A stretch of 64,000 nucleotides of DNA from Ruegeria sp. AD91A. Lineage in GTDB: Bacteria; Pseudomonadota; Alphaproteobacteria; Rhodobacterales; Rhodobacteraceae. The stretch spans positions 372,001 through 436,000 of the forward strand of contig NZ_CP031946.1 of NCBI RefSeq assembly GCF_003443535.1. The letters run 5' to 3'. Below the pieces are notes generated by a model, which searched no databases, was not told where the DNA came from, and saw only the letters and a program-made list of their open reading frames with translations. A program made the position numbers and the translations under genes. Below are positions 1 through 8,749 of this stretch, piece after piece. How positions within the stretch are numbered: the stretch's first letter is position 1; the number at the start of each line of letters is the position of its first letter.

Positions 1-1966
1 GGCCGAGATCCAAAGCCGCATCGATGGGTGGCATATGTCCCGAAAGGGGCAGAACACCAATGCCGCTGAATATGCGGCTTTCCTGAAAGAGATCGGGTAT
101 CTGGTTGAAGAAGGCGACGAGTTCCAGATTGAAACGGCCAATGTCGACCCCGAGATCGCCCTGACCCCAGGTCCGCAACTGGTTGTGCCGATTACCAACG
201 CACGCTTTGCCCTGAACGCGGCCAACGCGCGCTGGGGCAGCCTGTATGATGCGCTTTACGGAACGGATGCAATGGGTGATCTGCCGGCAAGCGGTGGCTA
301 CGATGCGGCGCGCGGCGCGCGGGTGGTCGCATGGGCCAAGGCGTTTCTGGATGATGCTGTGCCTCTGGCGTCGGGATCATGGGCGGATGTCACCGAATTG
401 GGTATCACCGACGTTGCGTTGACCCCTGCGCTGCGCGATCCTGCTCAATTTGCCGGGTTTGGCGGCGCGGCGGACAAGCCCGACTTTGTGCTTCTGAAAA
501 ACAAAGGTCTGCACATCCAGATCATGATCGACCCCACAAGCAACATAGGCGCGACCGATCCCGCAGGCATTGCAGATGTCCGGTTGGAATCCGCGCTTTC
601 CACTATCATGGATTGTGAAGACTCGGTCGCCTGCGTCGATGCTGCCGACAAGGTTGTGGCCTATGGCAACTGGCTGGGCCTCATGAATGGCGACCTGACC
701 GAAGAGGTCACCAAGGGCGGCACCACGTTCACTCGGAAGCTGGCAGAGGACCTGAGCTTTACCACTCCGTCGGGTGATCAGGCCAGGCTGAAAGGCCGGT
801 CCTTGATGCTTGTGCGCAACGTTGGTCACCTGATGACCAACCCGGCCGTGCTTGACGCAGAAGGGCGCGAGATCGGCGAAGGTTTGATGGATGCACTGTG
901 TACCACCCTGATCGCCATGCACGACCTGAAGCAAGACGGGGGCAATTCTGTCGAAGGTTCTGTCTATGTGGTGAAGCCCAAGATGCACGGGCCCGAGGAA
1001 GTCGCGCTCTCGGTCGAGATATTCGACATGGTCGAAGACATTCTGGGCCTGCCGCGCAATACCGTGAAACTGGGCATCATGGATGAGGAACGCCGCACCT
1101 CGGTCAACCTCAAAGAGTGCATTCGCGCTGCAAAATCACGGGTTGCCTTTATCAACACGGGTTTTCTGGACCGGACCGGCGATGAAATACATACCTCGAT
1201 GGAGGCGGGTCCGATGCTGCCCAAGGGCGACATCAAGAATACGCCATGGATTGCGGCCTACGAAGATCGCAATGTCGATATTGGTCTGGCCTGTGGTTTG
1301 AAGGGCAGGGCGCAGATCGGCAAGGGTATGTGGGCCATGCCGGATCGCATGGGCGATATGCTTGAGGCCAAGATCGGCCACCCGATGGCCGGAGCGACAT
1401 GTGCCTGGGTGCCGTCGCCCACGGCCGCGATCCTGCATGCAACGCATTACCACAAGGTCGATGTGCTGGCCCGTCAGGACGAGCTGGCGGCAGGGGGTGC
1501 GCGTGGCACGTTGAAGGATCTCTTGACCATCCCTTTGCTGGCTGGACGCAACCTGAGTGACGAAGAAATCACGCGTGAACTTGAAAACAATGCGCAGGGT
1601 ATTCTGGGCTATGTCGTGCGTTGGGTCGATCAGGGCGTGGGCTGTTCCAAGGTCCCTGACATCAACGATGTCGGCCTGATGGAAGACCGCGCGACCTGCC
1701 GGATTTCGTCGCAGGCGCTGGCCAACTGGCTGCATCACAGCATCGTGGATGAAGCCCAGGTAATGGCTGCTCTGCAGAAGATGGCCGCCGTTGTGGATCG
1801 CCAGAACGAAAACGATCCGGGTTACACCCCGATGGCTCCGGGATTTGACGGCATCGCCTTTCAGGCGGCATGCGATCTGGTGTTCAAGGGTCGGGTTCAG
1901 CCCTCGGGCTATACCGAGCCGGTCCTGCATGCGCGCCGGCTGGAGTTGAAAGCCAGCCAAAGATAA
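1..1966 (+). CDS. glcB: Malate synthase G (5' end missing)
   Basis: This enzyme condenses glyoxylate with acetyl-CoA to give malate in the cytoplasm. The frame is open from base 2, so the gene enters from the left and 654 codons are visible; the G-type enzyme is usually about 720 residues, so roughly 70 are missing. An internal ATG at base 35 is not the start, because upstream codons read as a typical malate synthase G segment (IDGWH). Family landmarks are MDCEDSVA (the acidic metal-binding part), the stretch around [33 protein letters not shown] and the C-terminal [12 protein letters not shown]. The glcG-like gene follows, as in many glycolate/glyoxylate loci. The assignment is firm. Confidence 0.96.
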   Translation, partial: AEIQSRIDGWHMSRKGQNTNAAEYAAFLKEIGYLVEEGDEFQIETANVDPEIALTPGPQLVVPITNARFALNAANARWGSLYDALYGTDAMGDLPASGGYDAARGARVVAWAKAFLDDAVPLASGSWADVTELGITDVALTPALRDPAQFAGFGGAADKPDFVLLKNKGLHIQIMIDPTSNIGATDPAGIADVRLESALSTIMDCEDSVACVDAADKVVAYGNWLGLMNGDLTEEVTKGGTTFTRKLAEDLSFTTPSGDQARLKGRSLMLVRNVGHLMTNPAVLDAEGREIGEGLMDALCTTLIAMHDLKQDGGNSVEGSVYVVKPKMHGPEEVALSVEIFDMVEDILGLPRNTVKLGIMDEERRTSVNLKECIRAAKSRVAFINTGFLDRTGDEIHTSMEAGPMLPKGDIKNTPWIAAYEDRNVDIGLACGLKGRAQIGKGMWAMPDRMGDMLEAKIGHPMAGATCAWVPSPTAAILHATHYHKVDVLARQDELAAGGARGTLKDLLTIPLLAGRNLSDEEITRELENNAQGILGYVVRWVDQGVGCSKVPDINDVGLMEDRATCRISSQALANWLHHSIVDEAQVMAALQKMAAVVDRQNENDPGYTPMAPGFDGIAFQAACDLVFKGRVQPSGYTEPVLHARRLELKASQR

Positions 1967-1975
1967 TCCCAATCA

Positions 1976-2007
1976 AGGCTCTCAGGCGGGTCGTTTGAGG
2001 GCTTTTT
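1976..2007 (+). terminator. Possible Rho-independent terminator after glcB
   Basis: AAGGCTCTC A-type arm (1976-1984) can pair with TGAGGGCTT (1996-2004) over about nine positions including two G-U pairs, with a run of five T at 2003-2007. It lies between glcB and glcG, so some glcG expression may be separately controlled or by read-through. Confidence 0.45.
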
Positions 2008-2037
2008 CGAACTCCAATCCGACAAGAGGACCATCAG

Positions 2038-2463
2038 ATGTCAATTTCCCTACGCAAAGCCCGCACCATTATCCGCAAAACTCTGGAAAAGGGCCACGAG
2101 ATGGAGTTGAAGCCGCTCTCTGTTGTAGTGCTGGATGCCGGTGGGCACGTTATTGCGTTTGAGCGCGAGGATGGTGCTGCACCGGGCCGTTTCGGGATTG
2201 CGCAGGGCAAGGCCTATGGGTCGGTCATGCTGGGAATGGCGGGCACCGCGCAGATGCAGCGCGCCGAAGCACAGGCCTATTTCATGGCCTCTGTGAATGG
2301 CGTCTATGGTGGTCAGGTCGTGCCGGTTCCGGGCGGAGTTCTGCTGCGTGATCGCAAGGGGGCCGTGATCGGCGCCGTGGGGGTTACCGGCGACACATCT
2401 GACAATGATGCGCTGGCCGCAATGGTGGGAATTGAGGCAGCTGGCCTGATCGGCGAGATTTAA
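2038..2463 (+). CDS. glcG: GlcG/HbpS-family (DUF336) protein
   Basis: A 141-residue protein of the GlcG/HbpS fold, a small alpha/beta domain known to bind haem or small ligands in a few members; its biochemical role in glycolate loci is not settled. The family pattern is visible: VVVLDAGGHVIAFEREDG near residues 29-46, the KAYGSV segment, PVPGGVLLRD and the terminal GAVGVTGDTSDND. No signal peptide is seen, so it is probably cytoplasmic. The ATG is preceded by an AAGAGGA ribosome site. It sits 71 bases after glcB, and the pairing supports a link to glyoxylate metabolism, but the function is inferred only from family and neighbour. Confidence 0.85.
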   Translation: MSISLRKARTIIRKTLEKGHEMELKPLSVVVLDAGGHVIAFEREDGAAPGRFGIAQGKAYGSVMLGMAGTAQMQRAEAQAYFMASVNGVYGGQVVPVPGGVLLRDRKGAVIGAVGVTGDTSDNDALAAMVGIEAAGLIGEI

Positions 2464-2542
2464 CAAGAGCGTTGTATTTATGCGTCTTTCCAGTTGAAGT
2501 GTGGATATATTCCTTCTTTTTGCTTATTTTCGGGAAATAATT

Positions 2543-2610
2543 CTGATTAATCAGGAAAGATCAGGACATACAGTGCGTGTTCGAACACGTCCCTGCGCTT
2601 TCATGCAGGG
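2543..2610. promoter_or_regulatory. Cluster of palindromes upstream of the C26 hydrolase
   Basis: Within the 219-base gap there are two perfect palindromes, CTGATTAATCAG (2543-2554) and CGTGTTCGAACACG (2576-2589), directly followed by a 6-bp hairpin CCCTGC/GCAGGG (2591-2610). The gap is AT-rich compared with its neighbours. These look like operator sites for a dimeric regulator; which protein binds is unknown. Confidence 0.4.
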
Positions 2611-2682
2611 CGTGTATTCTTGCACGTTAAAACTGCTGCCGCTAGCTTCCTTGACAGTCATAACAACAGCAGGGAAAGCGGA

Positions 2683-3462
2683 ATGTCTCGGCCTGTCGTC
2701 GGTATCATCGGCAACTCGTATCTCATGAACGACCAATACCCCACACATGCTGGGGGAACGATGAACTCGGATGCCGTGGCCAACGTGTCAGGATGTCTGC
2801 CGCTGCTGATACCGGCAGATCCGCGTTACGTGTCGGTCGATGAGTTGCTGGAGGTCTGCGACGGCTTTCTGCTGACTGGCGGTCGCCCGAACGTGCATCC
2901 GGAAGAATACGGTGAACCTGCAACCGATGCACACGGCGAATTCGACCGGGCACGAGACGCCATAACTCTGCCGCTGGTTCGCGCTTGCGTTGAAAGGGGT
3001 ACGCCGTTTTTGGGCATCTGCCGGGGGTTTCAGGAAGTCAACGTTGCCATGGGCGGAACGCTTTATCCCGAGATACGCGATTTGCCGGGGCGGATGAACC
3101 ACCGGATGCCGCCCGATGGAACCCTGGAGGAAAAGTTTGCTCTGCGTCATGTTGTGACACTGGAAAACGGAGGCGTTTTTCACAAACTGTTCGGCGCAGC
3201 CGAGGTCATGACCAACACCTTGCACGGTCAGGGCATCAAAACGATTGGGCAGCGCGTGGTCATTGATGGCCATGCACCGGACGGGACGCCCGAGGCGATT
3301 TACATCAAGGATGCGCCCGGCTTTACCTTGTCGGTTCAATGGCACCCGGAATGGGACGCGATCAATGATCCGGTCTCGCGCCCCCTGTTCGAAGCCTTCG
3401 GCGATGCGGTTAGAAACTGGAATTGTAGCAATCGTTCTGCAAGGCTAAGGCAATCTGCTTGA
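2683..3462 (+). CDS. Gamma-glutamyl-gamma-aminobutyrate hydrolase-like (peptidase C26) protein
   Basis: A 259-residue class-I glutamine amidotransferase fold hydrolase like PuuD, which cleaves gamma-glutamyl amide bonds in polyamine or gamma-glutamyl compound catabolism. The nucleophile elbow GICRGFQ carries the catalytic Cys, and the His-Glu pair is in WHPEWD near the C-terminus; LTGGRPNVHPEEYGE and NTLHGQGI are typical of the family. I start it at the ATG at 2683, where a ribosome site (AGGGA) lies just upstream and the protein begins SRPVVGIIGN; the frame is open for another 21 codons upstream. No puu or glutamine-synthetase-like partner is adjacent, so the substrate is unknown. The last ten residues look unlike the family and may be read from altered DNA. 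Confidence 0.85.
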   Translation: MSRPVVGIIGNSYLMNDQYPTHAGGTMNSDAVANVSGCLPLLIPADPRYVSVDELLEVCDGFLLTGGRPNVHPEEYGEPATDAHGEFDRARDAITLPLVRACVERGTPFLGICRGFQEVNVAMGGTLYPEIRDLPGRMNHRMPPDGTLEEKFALRHVVTLENGGVFHKLFGAAEVMTNTLHGQGIKTIGQRVVIDGHAPDGTPEAIYIKDAPGFTLSVQWHPEWDAINDPVSRPLFEAFGDAVRNWNCSNRSARLRQSA

Positions 3463-3622
3463 CCGGCGCCTGCGGGCTGCCCTCGATTCCCCGTCTCTGA
3501 ATCGCAACATTCGAATATTTGTTTATGAGACGAGCCCAATACCCTTGTTTATCCGCCAGCAGGTCTGAATGCTTGCCCCCAATGCCACGAAACGGTGCGA
3601 GATTGAGATATGCAAAGGTCAA
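3410..3622 (-). pseudogene. Possible decayed minus-strand coding fragment
   Basis: The minus strand between the C26 gene and the outer-membrane protein gene reads as about 70 residues without a stop. One part (about 3515-3577), GKHSDLLADKQGYWARL, resembles the C-terminal end of ABC exporter ATPases (GxHxxLLxxxGxYARL). It has no ABC motifs, overlaps the 3' end of one gene and the start of the next, and may be chance. Reported as a weak candidate remnant only. Confidence 0.18.
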
Positions 3623-5304
3623 CCCAAAGGCGACTGCGTTCAGTTAGATTTCTGGCAGCGACATTTTTCGCAACTTCCGGTTTCGCAGCTGAAGTGATGG
3701 CGCAGCAGTGTGGTTCTTTAGGTGAGTTGCTTTACATCGGACGCACGCGTGATTCAGCATCCTCCGTTTGGTTGTCTGCGACTGAGCAAGGCGGTTTTCG
3801 TTTGGAAGCCGCGCAAGGCAACACAACGGTGGACACTTGGAACAAGTCTCGCAGAGGTGTTCATCTAAGCTTTTCACCCTTTGTCTCAAACGGAAATGGT
3901 GGAGTGCACCGATTGTTCGAAATCGGTGGAGCACCAAATGGCAAGGATTGCCTGATTGATACGCAAAACCAACAGAGAAACTGGAGCTTGCCCGGTGGAG
4001 GTGGCGGCGGAGGCGGCTCCGGTGGCGGTTCAGGTGGCTCTGGCGGCGGCTTTGGCGGTGGAGGCGGCTCAGGTGGCTCTGGCGGCGGCTTTGGCGGTGG
4101 AGGCGGTTCAGGTGGCTCTGGCGGCGGCTTTGGCGGTGGAGGCGGCTCAGGTGGCTCTGGCGGCGGCTTTGGCGGTGGAGGCGGTTCAGGTGGCTCTGGC
4201 GGCGGCTTTGGCGGTGGAGGCGGCTCAGGTGGCTCTGGCGGCGGCTTTGGCGGCGGTGGCAGTTCAGGTGGCTCCGGTGGCGGAGGTGGTTCTGGTGGCT
4301 CCGGTGGCGGTTCCGGTGGCTCTGGTGGTGGTTTTGCTGGAGGTGGAACTGCGGCCGCTGTACCTCGTACTCGACCACAAAGTGCTGCTGACGGGGTATA
4401 CGCTGTCGGTGTTGAGTGTGTTGACGCAGCGACGGGTAAACTTGACGCGGCATTATGTGATCCCTCTGTTACTGCTCCTATTGTGGGCCCTCCTTTGACC
4501 GAAGGCCGAGATCTCGCGCTGCCGTCCACATGGAATGTATGGACAGATTTCACTTATACCGAAATCGAAGACACGCGCGGGGTCGGAGAAGTCGACATAA
4601 ATGACAACTATTTTGCGGCAGGGTTTGACAGGCTTGTCAGGCCGGACTTGGTCGTTGGATTTCAGGTTGAATATGAAAACCTTGATGTCGAAGGGTTTCA
4701 GGGTCAATTCAGACAAGACACTAAAGGGCTTGCTGCGGGCCCCTATTTTGCCTGGCGCATGTCCGAGAGATGGGTGCTGAATGGACTGGCGACCGTCGGC
4801 GAGTTTTCGACGGATGTAAACGTGCTGGGCTTAAGTGGCGATTTCGACCGGACCCGGTGGCGAGCCAATCTGGAGGCGATCGGTCAGTACGAGGCCGGGA
4901 ATTTCCTGTTACGTCCGTCGATTGCCTTTGACTATTATAACTACAGCGCAGAAGACTATGATCTGAGCGGCACTGTGGCAGGTGTTCCGGTCAACATAAT
5001 TGGCGAAGTTGCTTCAGCGACTTACAGCGCCTTAACCCCTGAGTTGGAAATCAGCAGGCCATTTGTCACTTCGCGATCGATCGTGTCTCCTTTTGCGACG
5101 CTGAGCGCGACATACTGGTTCGACCGGGACAATGTTGGATTAGGCGCTGGATCCCAGACCGACTTGACTTGGGCCACGCGCTTAGGGGTGCGCGGGCGCG
5201 CGAGTGAGGCCGTTTATGTCGAGGCGACACTGGGATATCTGAGTTTGTTCGAAGATGATTTGGATACGACCGAAGCGTCCGTTTTTCTTTCTGTCAGCTT
5301 CTGA
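3610..5304 (+). CDS. Exported Gly-rich repeat protein with C-terminal beta-barrel (autotransporter-like)
   Basis: A 564-residue protein in three parts. Residues 1-31 are a Sec-type signal peptide with a probable cut after VMA. A short N-terminal domain follows to about residue 127, then a low-complexity Gly/Ser/Phe region at 129-246 made of GGGGGSGGSGGGF units. After a linker with two Cys comes a domain of about 260 residues, from STWNVWTDF to the last residue, with alternating polar and aromatic strands and a terminal Phe (SVFLSVSF). The end fits an outer-membrane beta-barrel of the autotransporter type. I infer a surface-exposed protein; with no recognisable passenger enzyme, adhesion or matrix roles are only guesses. 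It stands alone, flanked by a minus-strand terminator. Confidence 0.8.
   Translation: MQRSTQRRLRSVRFLAATFFATSGFAAEVMAQQCGSLGELLYIGRTRDSASSVWLSATEQGGFRLEAAQGNTTVDTWNKSRRGVHLSFSPFVSNGNGGVHRLFEIGGAPNGKDCLIDTQNQQRNWSLPGGGGGGGGSGGGSGGSGGGFGGGGGSGGSGGGFGGGGGSGGSGGGFGGGGGSGGSGGGFGGGGGSGGSGGGFGGGGGSGGSGGGFGGGGSSGGSGGGGGSGGSGGGSGGSGGGFAGGGTAAAVPRTRPQSAADGVYAVGVECVDAATGKLDAALCDPSVTAPIVGPPLTEGRDLALPSTWNVWTDFTYTEIEDTRGVGEVDINDNYFAAGFDRLVRPDLVVGFQVEYENLDVEGFQGQFRQDTKGLAAGPYFAWRMSERWVLNGLATVGEFSTDVNVLGLSGDFDRTRWRANLEAIGQYEAGNFLLRPSIAFDYYNYSAEDYDLSGTVAGVPVNIIGEVASATYSALTPELEISRPFVTSRSIVSPFATLSATYWFDRDNVGLGAGSQTDLTWATRLGVRGRASEAVYVEATLGYLSLFEDDLDTTEASVFLSVSF
4054..4248 (+). repeat. 39-bp in-frame tandem repeat (13 residues) in the barrel protein gene
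   Basis: Five head-to-tail 39-base units encode GGGGGSGGSGGGF; degenerate versions extend on both sides to about 3994-4347. Units 1, 3 and 5 are identical, and units 2 and 4 carry a single change (GGC TCA becomes GGT TCA), so the array has a 78-base higher-order period. That pattern suggests expansion by copying pairs of units. Confidence 0.95.
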
Positions 5305-5316
5305 ACCTCAAGGGGC

Positions 5317-5355
5317 GAAAAAGGGGGGCGCCGCCTCAAGTCAAGAGGCGGCGCC
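5317..5355 (-). terminator. Rho-independent terminator for the ior genes
   Basis: An 11-bp stem GGCGCCGCCTC (5327-5337) and GAGGCGGCGCC (5345-5355) with a 7-base loop. Read on the minus strand it ends in CCCC followed by five T, eight bases after the stop of the molybdopterin subunit. It lies tail to tail with the barrel protein gene. Confidence 0.8.
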
Positions 5356-5362
5356 AAAACGA

Positions 5363-7603
5363 TCAGACCAGCAGGTTGAACTGATTGATCAGCGGAAGCG
5401 AGCGTGCGCGCTTGCCCGTCAGGTCGAAAAGCGCATTGCCGAGCGCCGGCATCGAAGGCGGTGTTCCGGGTTCGCCCGCGCCGCCCATATGCCGATTGGT
5501 TTCCAGTACGCGCACCTCGACCTGCGGGGCAGTGTGTATTCGCATCGCGTCATAGTCGGGGAAGTTGAATTGCTCGACTTCGCCTTCCGCAAAGGTGATC
5601 TCGCCGAAACATGCGGCAGACAGGCCGTACATCATACCGCCGAACATCTGCGCCTTGACGTTTTCCGGGTCCAGCGCCAGCCCCATGTCGCAGGCAATCC
5701 AGGCCTTGCTGATGCGGATGGTGCCGTCTTCGTCGACCACTTCGATGACCTGAGCCACCGGGGTGCCGAAGCTGTATGTGAAGGCCACGCCCCGGCCGAC
5801 GCCTTCGGTCGTCTGGCCGGCCCAGCCTGACATCTCCTTCACGGCTTCCAAACATCCCGCCGACGGCGCGTGTTCGTTCTTCATCAGATCCAGCCGGAAC
5901 TCCAGCGGATCGCGGCCTGCGGCGTGAGCCATCTCATCCATGAATGTCTCATGAAAAAAGCCGTTGTGGCTGTTGCCGACCGAGCGCCAGAAGCCCACGG
6001 GGACAGCCAGATCAGCAATGTGACCGCTCATGCGGTAATTCGGTACTGCGTAGGGCTGGTTGAAGAAACCTTCGACCAGCACTTTGTCGGGGCCGCCGCC
6101 GGGGAACCCGGTGTAGCGCTCGACCGCCTGTTGGGTCGGAGATTGCGCAGCGACCTTCCCGTCTATGAGAACGGCCGTGCCGTCCTGAACCGCGCCGCGC
6201 ATCCGGGCGATGGCGCCGGGGCGGAAATAGTCGTGACGCATGTCTTCTTCGCGGCTCCAGGTTGTCTGAACCGGCGTGCCGGGCATGGCCATGGCAACCT
6301 TGGTGGCGATTTCGCCGAAATCCAGTTCTCCGCGGCGACCGAACCCGCCACCCAGATAGGTGGTGTGGATTTGGACGGCTTCGGTATCCAGACCGGCGGT
6401 GTTGGCAACGCGGAACTGGATCAGGGTCGGGGCCTGGTTTCCGCACCACAGTTCCAAAGCGTCGCCGGTAAACAGCGCGGTGGCGTTCATCGGCTCCATC
6501 GTTGCATGGGCCAGATAGGGCACGCGATATTCGGCGGTGATTTCCGTCGCGTTTTCCGGGCCTGCGCTGACATCGCCGTCGTCGCGCATGGTCGAGTTCG
6601 GTGCGTCGTCAAACGCCTCGGCGATCTTGGCAAAGATGCCCTCGGTTTCCGGCGGATAGGGTGCGTCGCCCCAATCAACGTCAATGGCCTCAACCGCCTG
6701 ATTGGCCAACCATGTGTTGCTTGCGATCACGGCCACGCCTGTGCCCAGATCGACAACCTTCTCAACCCCGGGCATGGATCTTGCGGCGCTGTCGTCAAAA
6801 CCATTCATTGCGCCGCCCAGTTTGGGATTCATTCGGACGCTGGCGAATTTCATGCCGGGCAGGCGAACATCGACGCCGAATTCAGCGGTGCCCGTCGCCT
6901 TGCCCACCATGTCGAGACGCGGTTGGCTTTGGCCCAGATAACGCCATTCAGACGGGTCTCGCAACGGCACCTCAACGGGCTCCAGCCCGGCGGCATCCTC
7001 GGCAAGCATTGAATAGGCAATCTTGTCGCCGTTGGGGGCAATGACATGGCCTGACGCCGTTTTCAGATCCGAGGGGTCGACACCCAACCGGTCTGCGGCA
7101 GCACGTTTCAGTGTTTCACGAGCCGAAGCACCGGCTTGCCGCATCCGGTCAAACCCATCTTTCATCGAGGTCGAGCCACCCGTGACTTGCAGGCTGAGCG
7201 TTTTGCCCAGAACGCCCAGTGCCTCGCCCAGATTGTGCTGGAAATTCGAGATATCGTACCCTTTGTTTGGCAACCCTTCGCCCACAAGGGCCGAGTTGTA
7301 ATAGGCCGCCGCAGCGGGACCGTGAAGAACCGTGATCTGATCCAGATCGACATCCAGTTCTTCGGCGATCAGCGCGGCCCATGTGGTTCGGACGCCCTGA
7401 CCCATTTCCGCGCGGGGCGCGAACAAGGTGACACCGTTCTGGTCAATCAACACAAACGGGTTCAGTGCCGCCTCGCCTTCGCCGGGTTTCAAGGGGTTGG
7501 CCGCGGGGCGTGTAACGTAATAGGTGCCAAAGGCCACGCCGCCAACTATCGCGGCAGAGCCGATCAGGAACGTACGGCGGAGGATTTTTCCAACGGAAGC
7601 CAT
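5363..7603 (-). CDS. iorB: Molybdopterin-binding subunit of an IorAB-type hydroxylase
   Basis: The 746-residue large subunit of a xanthine-dehydrogenase-family enzyme of the isoquinoline 1-oxidoreductase type, which would hydroxylate an N-heterocycle or oxidise an aldehyde at a molybdenum cofactor. The N-terminus has twin arginines before a hydrophobic stretch (RRTFLIGSAAIVGG), as in family members exported folded by Tat. Cofactor contacts are suggested by AEMGQGVRT, GGGFGRRGEL and the near-C-terminal GGAGEPGTPP, whose Glu corresponds to the catalytic base of the family. Its ATG is three bases after the small subunit, with an AAGGAGG site inside the iorA end. The true substrate is unknown; no FAD subunit is present, so electrons probably go to a cytochrome. 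Confidence 0.88.
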   Translation of the reverse strand: MASVGKILRRTFLIGSAAIVGGVAFGTYYVTRPAANPLKPGEGEAALNPFVLIDQNGVTLFAPRAEMGQGVRTTWAALIAEELDVDLDQITVLHGPAAAAYYNSALVGEGLPNKGYDISNFQHNLGEALGVLGKTLSLQVTGGSTSMKDGFDRMRQAGASARETLKRAAADRLGVDPSDLKTASGHVIAPNGDKIAYSMLAEDAAGLEPVEVPLRDPSEWRYLGQSQPRLDMVGKATGTAEFGVDVRLPGMKFASVRMNPKLGGAMNGFDDSAARSMPGVEKVVDLGTGVAVIASNTWLANQAVEAIDVDWGDAPYPPETEGIFAKIAEAFDDAPNSTMRDDGDVSAGPENATEITAEYRVPYLAHATMEPMNATALFTGDALELWCGNQAPTLIQFRVANTAGLDTEAVQIHTTYLGGGFGRRGELDFGEIATKVAMAMPGTPVQTTWSREEDMRHDYFRPGAIARMRGAVQDGTAVLIDGKVAAQSPTQQAVERYTGFPGGGPDKVLVEGFFNQPYAVPNYRMSGHIADLAVPVGFWRSVGNSHNGFFHETFMDEMAHAAGRDPLEFRLDLMKNEHAPSAGCLEAVKEMSGWAGQTTEGVGRGVAFTYSFGTPVAQVIEVVDEDGTIRISKAWIACDMGLALDPENVKAQMFGGMMYGLSAACFGEITFAEGEVEQFNFPDYDAMRIHTAPQVEVRVLETNRHMGGAGEPGTPPSMPALGNALFDLTGKRARSLPLINQFNLLV

Positions 7604-7606
7604 TGC

Positions 7607-8071
7607 TTACGCCTCCTTCAGCTTGGATGCCGCGTCATGGATCGCTGCGCGGATAAGGGGATAGGTGCCGCAGCGGCACAGGTTGCCCTGCATCGCTTCG
7701 TCGATGTCTGCGTCAGAGGGGTCCGGGTTTTCCGCCAGCAATGTAGCGGCCTGCATGATCTGGCCCGACTGGCAGTATCCGCACTGCGCGACCTGATGTT
7801 CGATCCAGGCCTGTTGGATCGTGGCCAGCGCGTCCGGTGAGCCGAGCCCTTCGATCGTGGTCACGTCACCCCAGACATCCGACAGCGCCACCTGGCACGA
7901 GCGCACGGCCTCGCCATCGATGTGCACGGTGCAAGCCCCGCATGCGGCCACGCCGCAGCCGAACTTGGTGCCGGTCAGGCCGACCTCATCCCGCAGAACC
8001 CAAAGAAGGGGGACGTCATCAGGCAGGTCCACCTGATGTTGCTTTCCGTTGATCTTCAGGGTCGTCGCCAT
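7607..8071 (-). CDS. iorA: [2Fe-2S] subunit of an IorAB-type hydroxylase
   Basis: A 154-residue small subunit carrying two [2Fe-2S] clusters that pass electrons from the molybdenum site. The plant-type ferredoxin motif [15 protein letters not shown] with a following Cys, and the helical-domain motifs CGYCQSGQ and LCRCGTY, are complete. Length is normal for the family. It is the first gene of a two-gene operon with iorB and is divergent from the TetR regulator; the shared 99-base gap holds palindromes that are likely regulator sites. There is no signal peptide, which fits co-export with a Tat-bearing large subunit. Confidence 0.92.
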   Translation of the reverse strand: MATTLKINGKQHQVDLPDDVPLLWVLRDEVGLTGTKFGCGVAACGACTVHIDGEAVRSCQVALSDVWGDVTTIEGLGSPDALATIQQAWIEHQVAQCGYCQSGQIMQAATLLAENPDPSDADIDEAMQGNLCRCGTYPLIRAAIHDAASKLKEA

Positions 8072-8101
8072 GGCGCACCTCGTGTTGCTGTGGCTGGTTT
8101 A

Positions 8102-8140
8102 TGACATAATTGTATAAAAGTGTCAGGATGTCAATTGACA
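8102..8140. promoter_or_regulatory. Likely TetR operator between iorA and its regulator
   Basis: A perfect 12-base palindrome TGTCAATTGACA lies at 8129-8140, and a second pair of the same half-sites, TGACA (8102-8106) and TGTCA (8121-8125), lies beside it. The region is AT-rich and sits between divergent iorA and tetR, as expected for autoregulated repression of both. Confidence 0.6.
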
Positions 8141-8170
8141 AATTGAGCAAAAAATGTCAGATCTTCAGGC

Positions 8171-8749
8171 ATGAAAGATAACAGTGACGGCTCACGGCAA
8201 CAGGCGATCCTGAATTCGGCGTTTCAGGCCTTTTCCACTTACGGATACCGAAAGACCTCAATGGACGACATCGCGCGCGGCGCGGGGATGTCTCGGCCGG
8301 CGGTGTATCTGCATTACAAGAATAAAGAGGCGATCGTCAGCAAGCTGACTGAGTTGTACTATGCCGAAAAGAGCGTCGCGGTGGCCGAAGCGCTGGCGAC
8401 GCAGGGGTCGGTGCCCGAGGTTTTGACCCGTGCAGTTCAGGCGCAGACCGAAGGGATGGCAAAAATTCTGGCCTCACCCCACGGGCTTGAGATGCTGGAC
8501 AACACCAAGTCCCTGTCTTCCGAAATCATCGCAGCGGGTGAGGCCAAATTGGCAGGTATCTATGCGGACTGGCTAACGCGTCAGGAACAATCGGGCCGGG
8601 TGCGCCTGCTGGCTGATGCGGCGGAGACCGGACGGACGATAACCGCCACACTCAAGGGGTTAAAGCTGATTGGCGCCGGTGCCGAGGTCTATGAACAGCA
8701 GGTCGCACAGGTTGCGGCCCTTTTCGGCGCCGGGCTCAAAGTCAGGTAA
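8171..8749 (+). CDS. TetR/AcrR-family transcriptional regulator
   Basis: A 192-residue regulator with the typical N-terminal helix-turn-helix at about residues 10-55 (AFSTYGYRKTSMDDIARGAG, then SRPAVYLHYKNKEAI). The C-terminal ligand domain is not similar to anything I recognise. It is divergent from iorAB and most likely represses that operon, releasing it when the substrate or a product binds; this is inferred from position. Its last eight bases overlap the end of kynU on the other strand. Confidence 0.9.
   Translation: MKDNSDGSRQQAILNSAFQAFSTYGYRKTSMDDIARGAGMSRPAVYLHYKNKEAIVSKLTELYYAEKSVAVAEALATQGSVPEVLTRAVQAQTEGMAKILASPHGLEMLDNTKSLSSEIIAAGEAKLAGIYADWLTRQEQSGRVRLLADAAETGRTITATLKGLKLIGAGAEVYEQQVAQVAALFGAGLKVR

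Noticed and set aside
4054..4248. The regular 39-base repeat as a CRISPR array
   Set aside because: There are no unique spacers; units are contiguous, in frame and inside a protein gene.
3861..4553. A 230-codon Pro-rich minus-strand frame (PPEPPEPPP repeats)
   Set aside because: It is the complement of the Gly-rich repeat; the plus-strand frame has a signal peptide and a beta-barrel end and is clearly the gene.
5363..8749. ior operon plus TetR and kynU as one N-heterocycle degradation island
   Set aside because: kynU is transcribed separately, converges on the TetR gene and belongs to tryptophan breakdown; nothing else links them.
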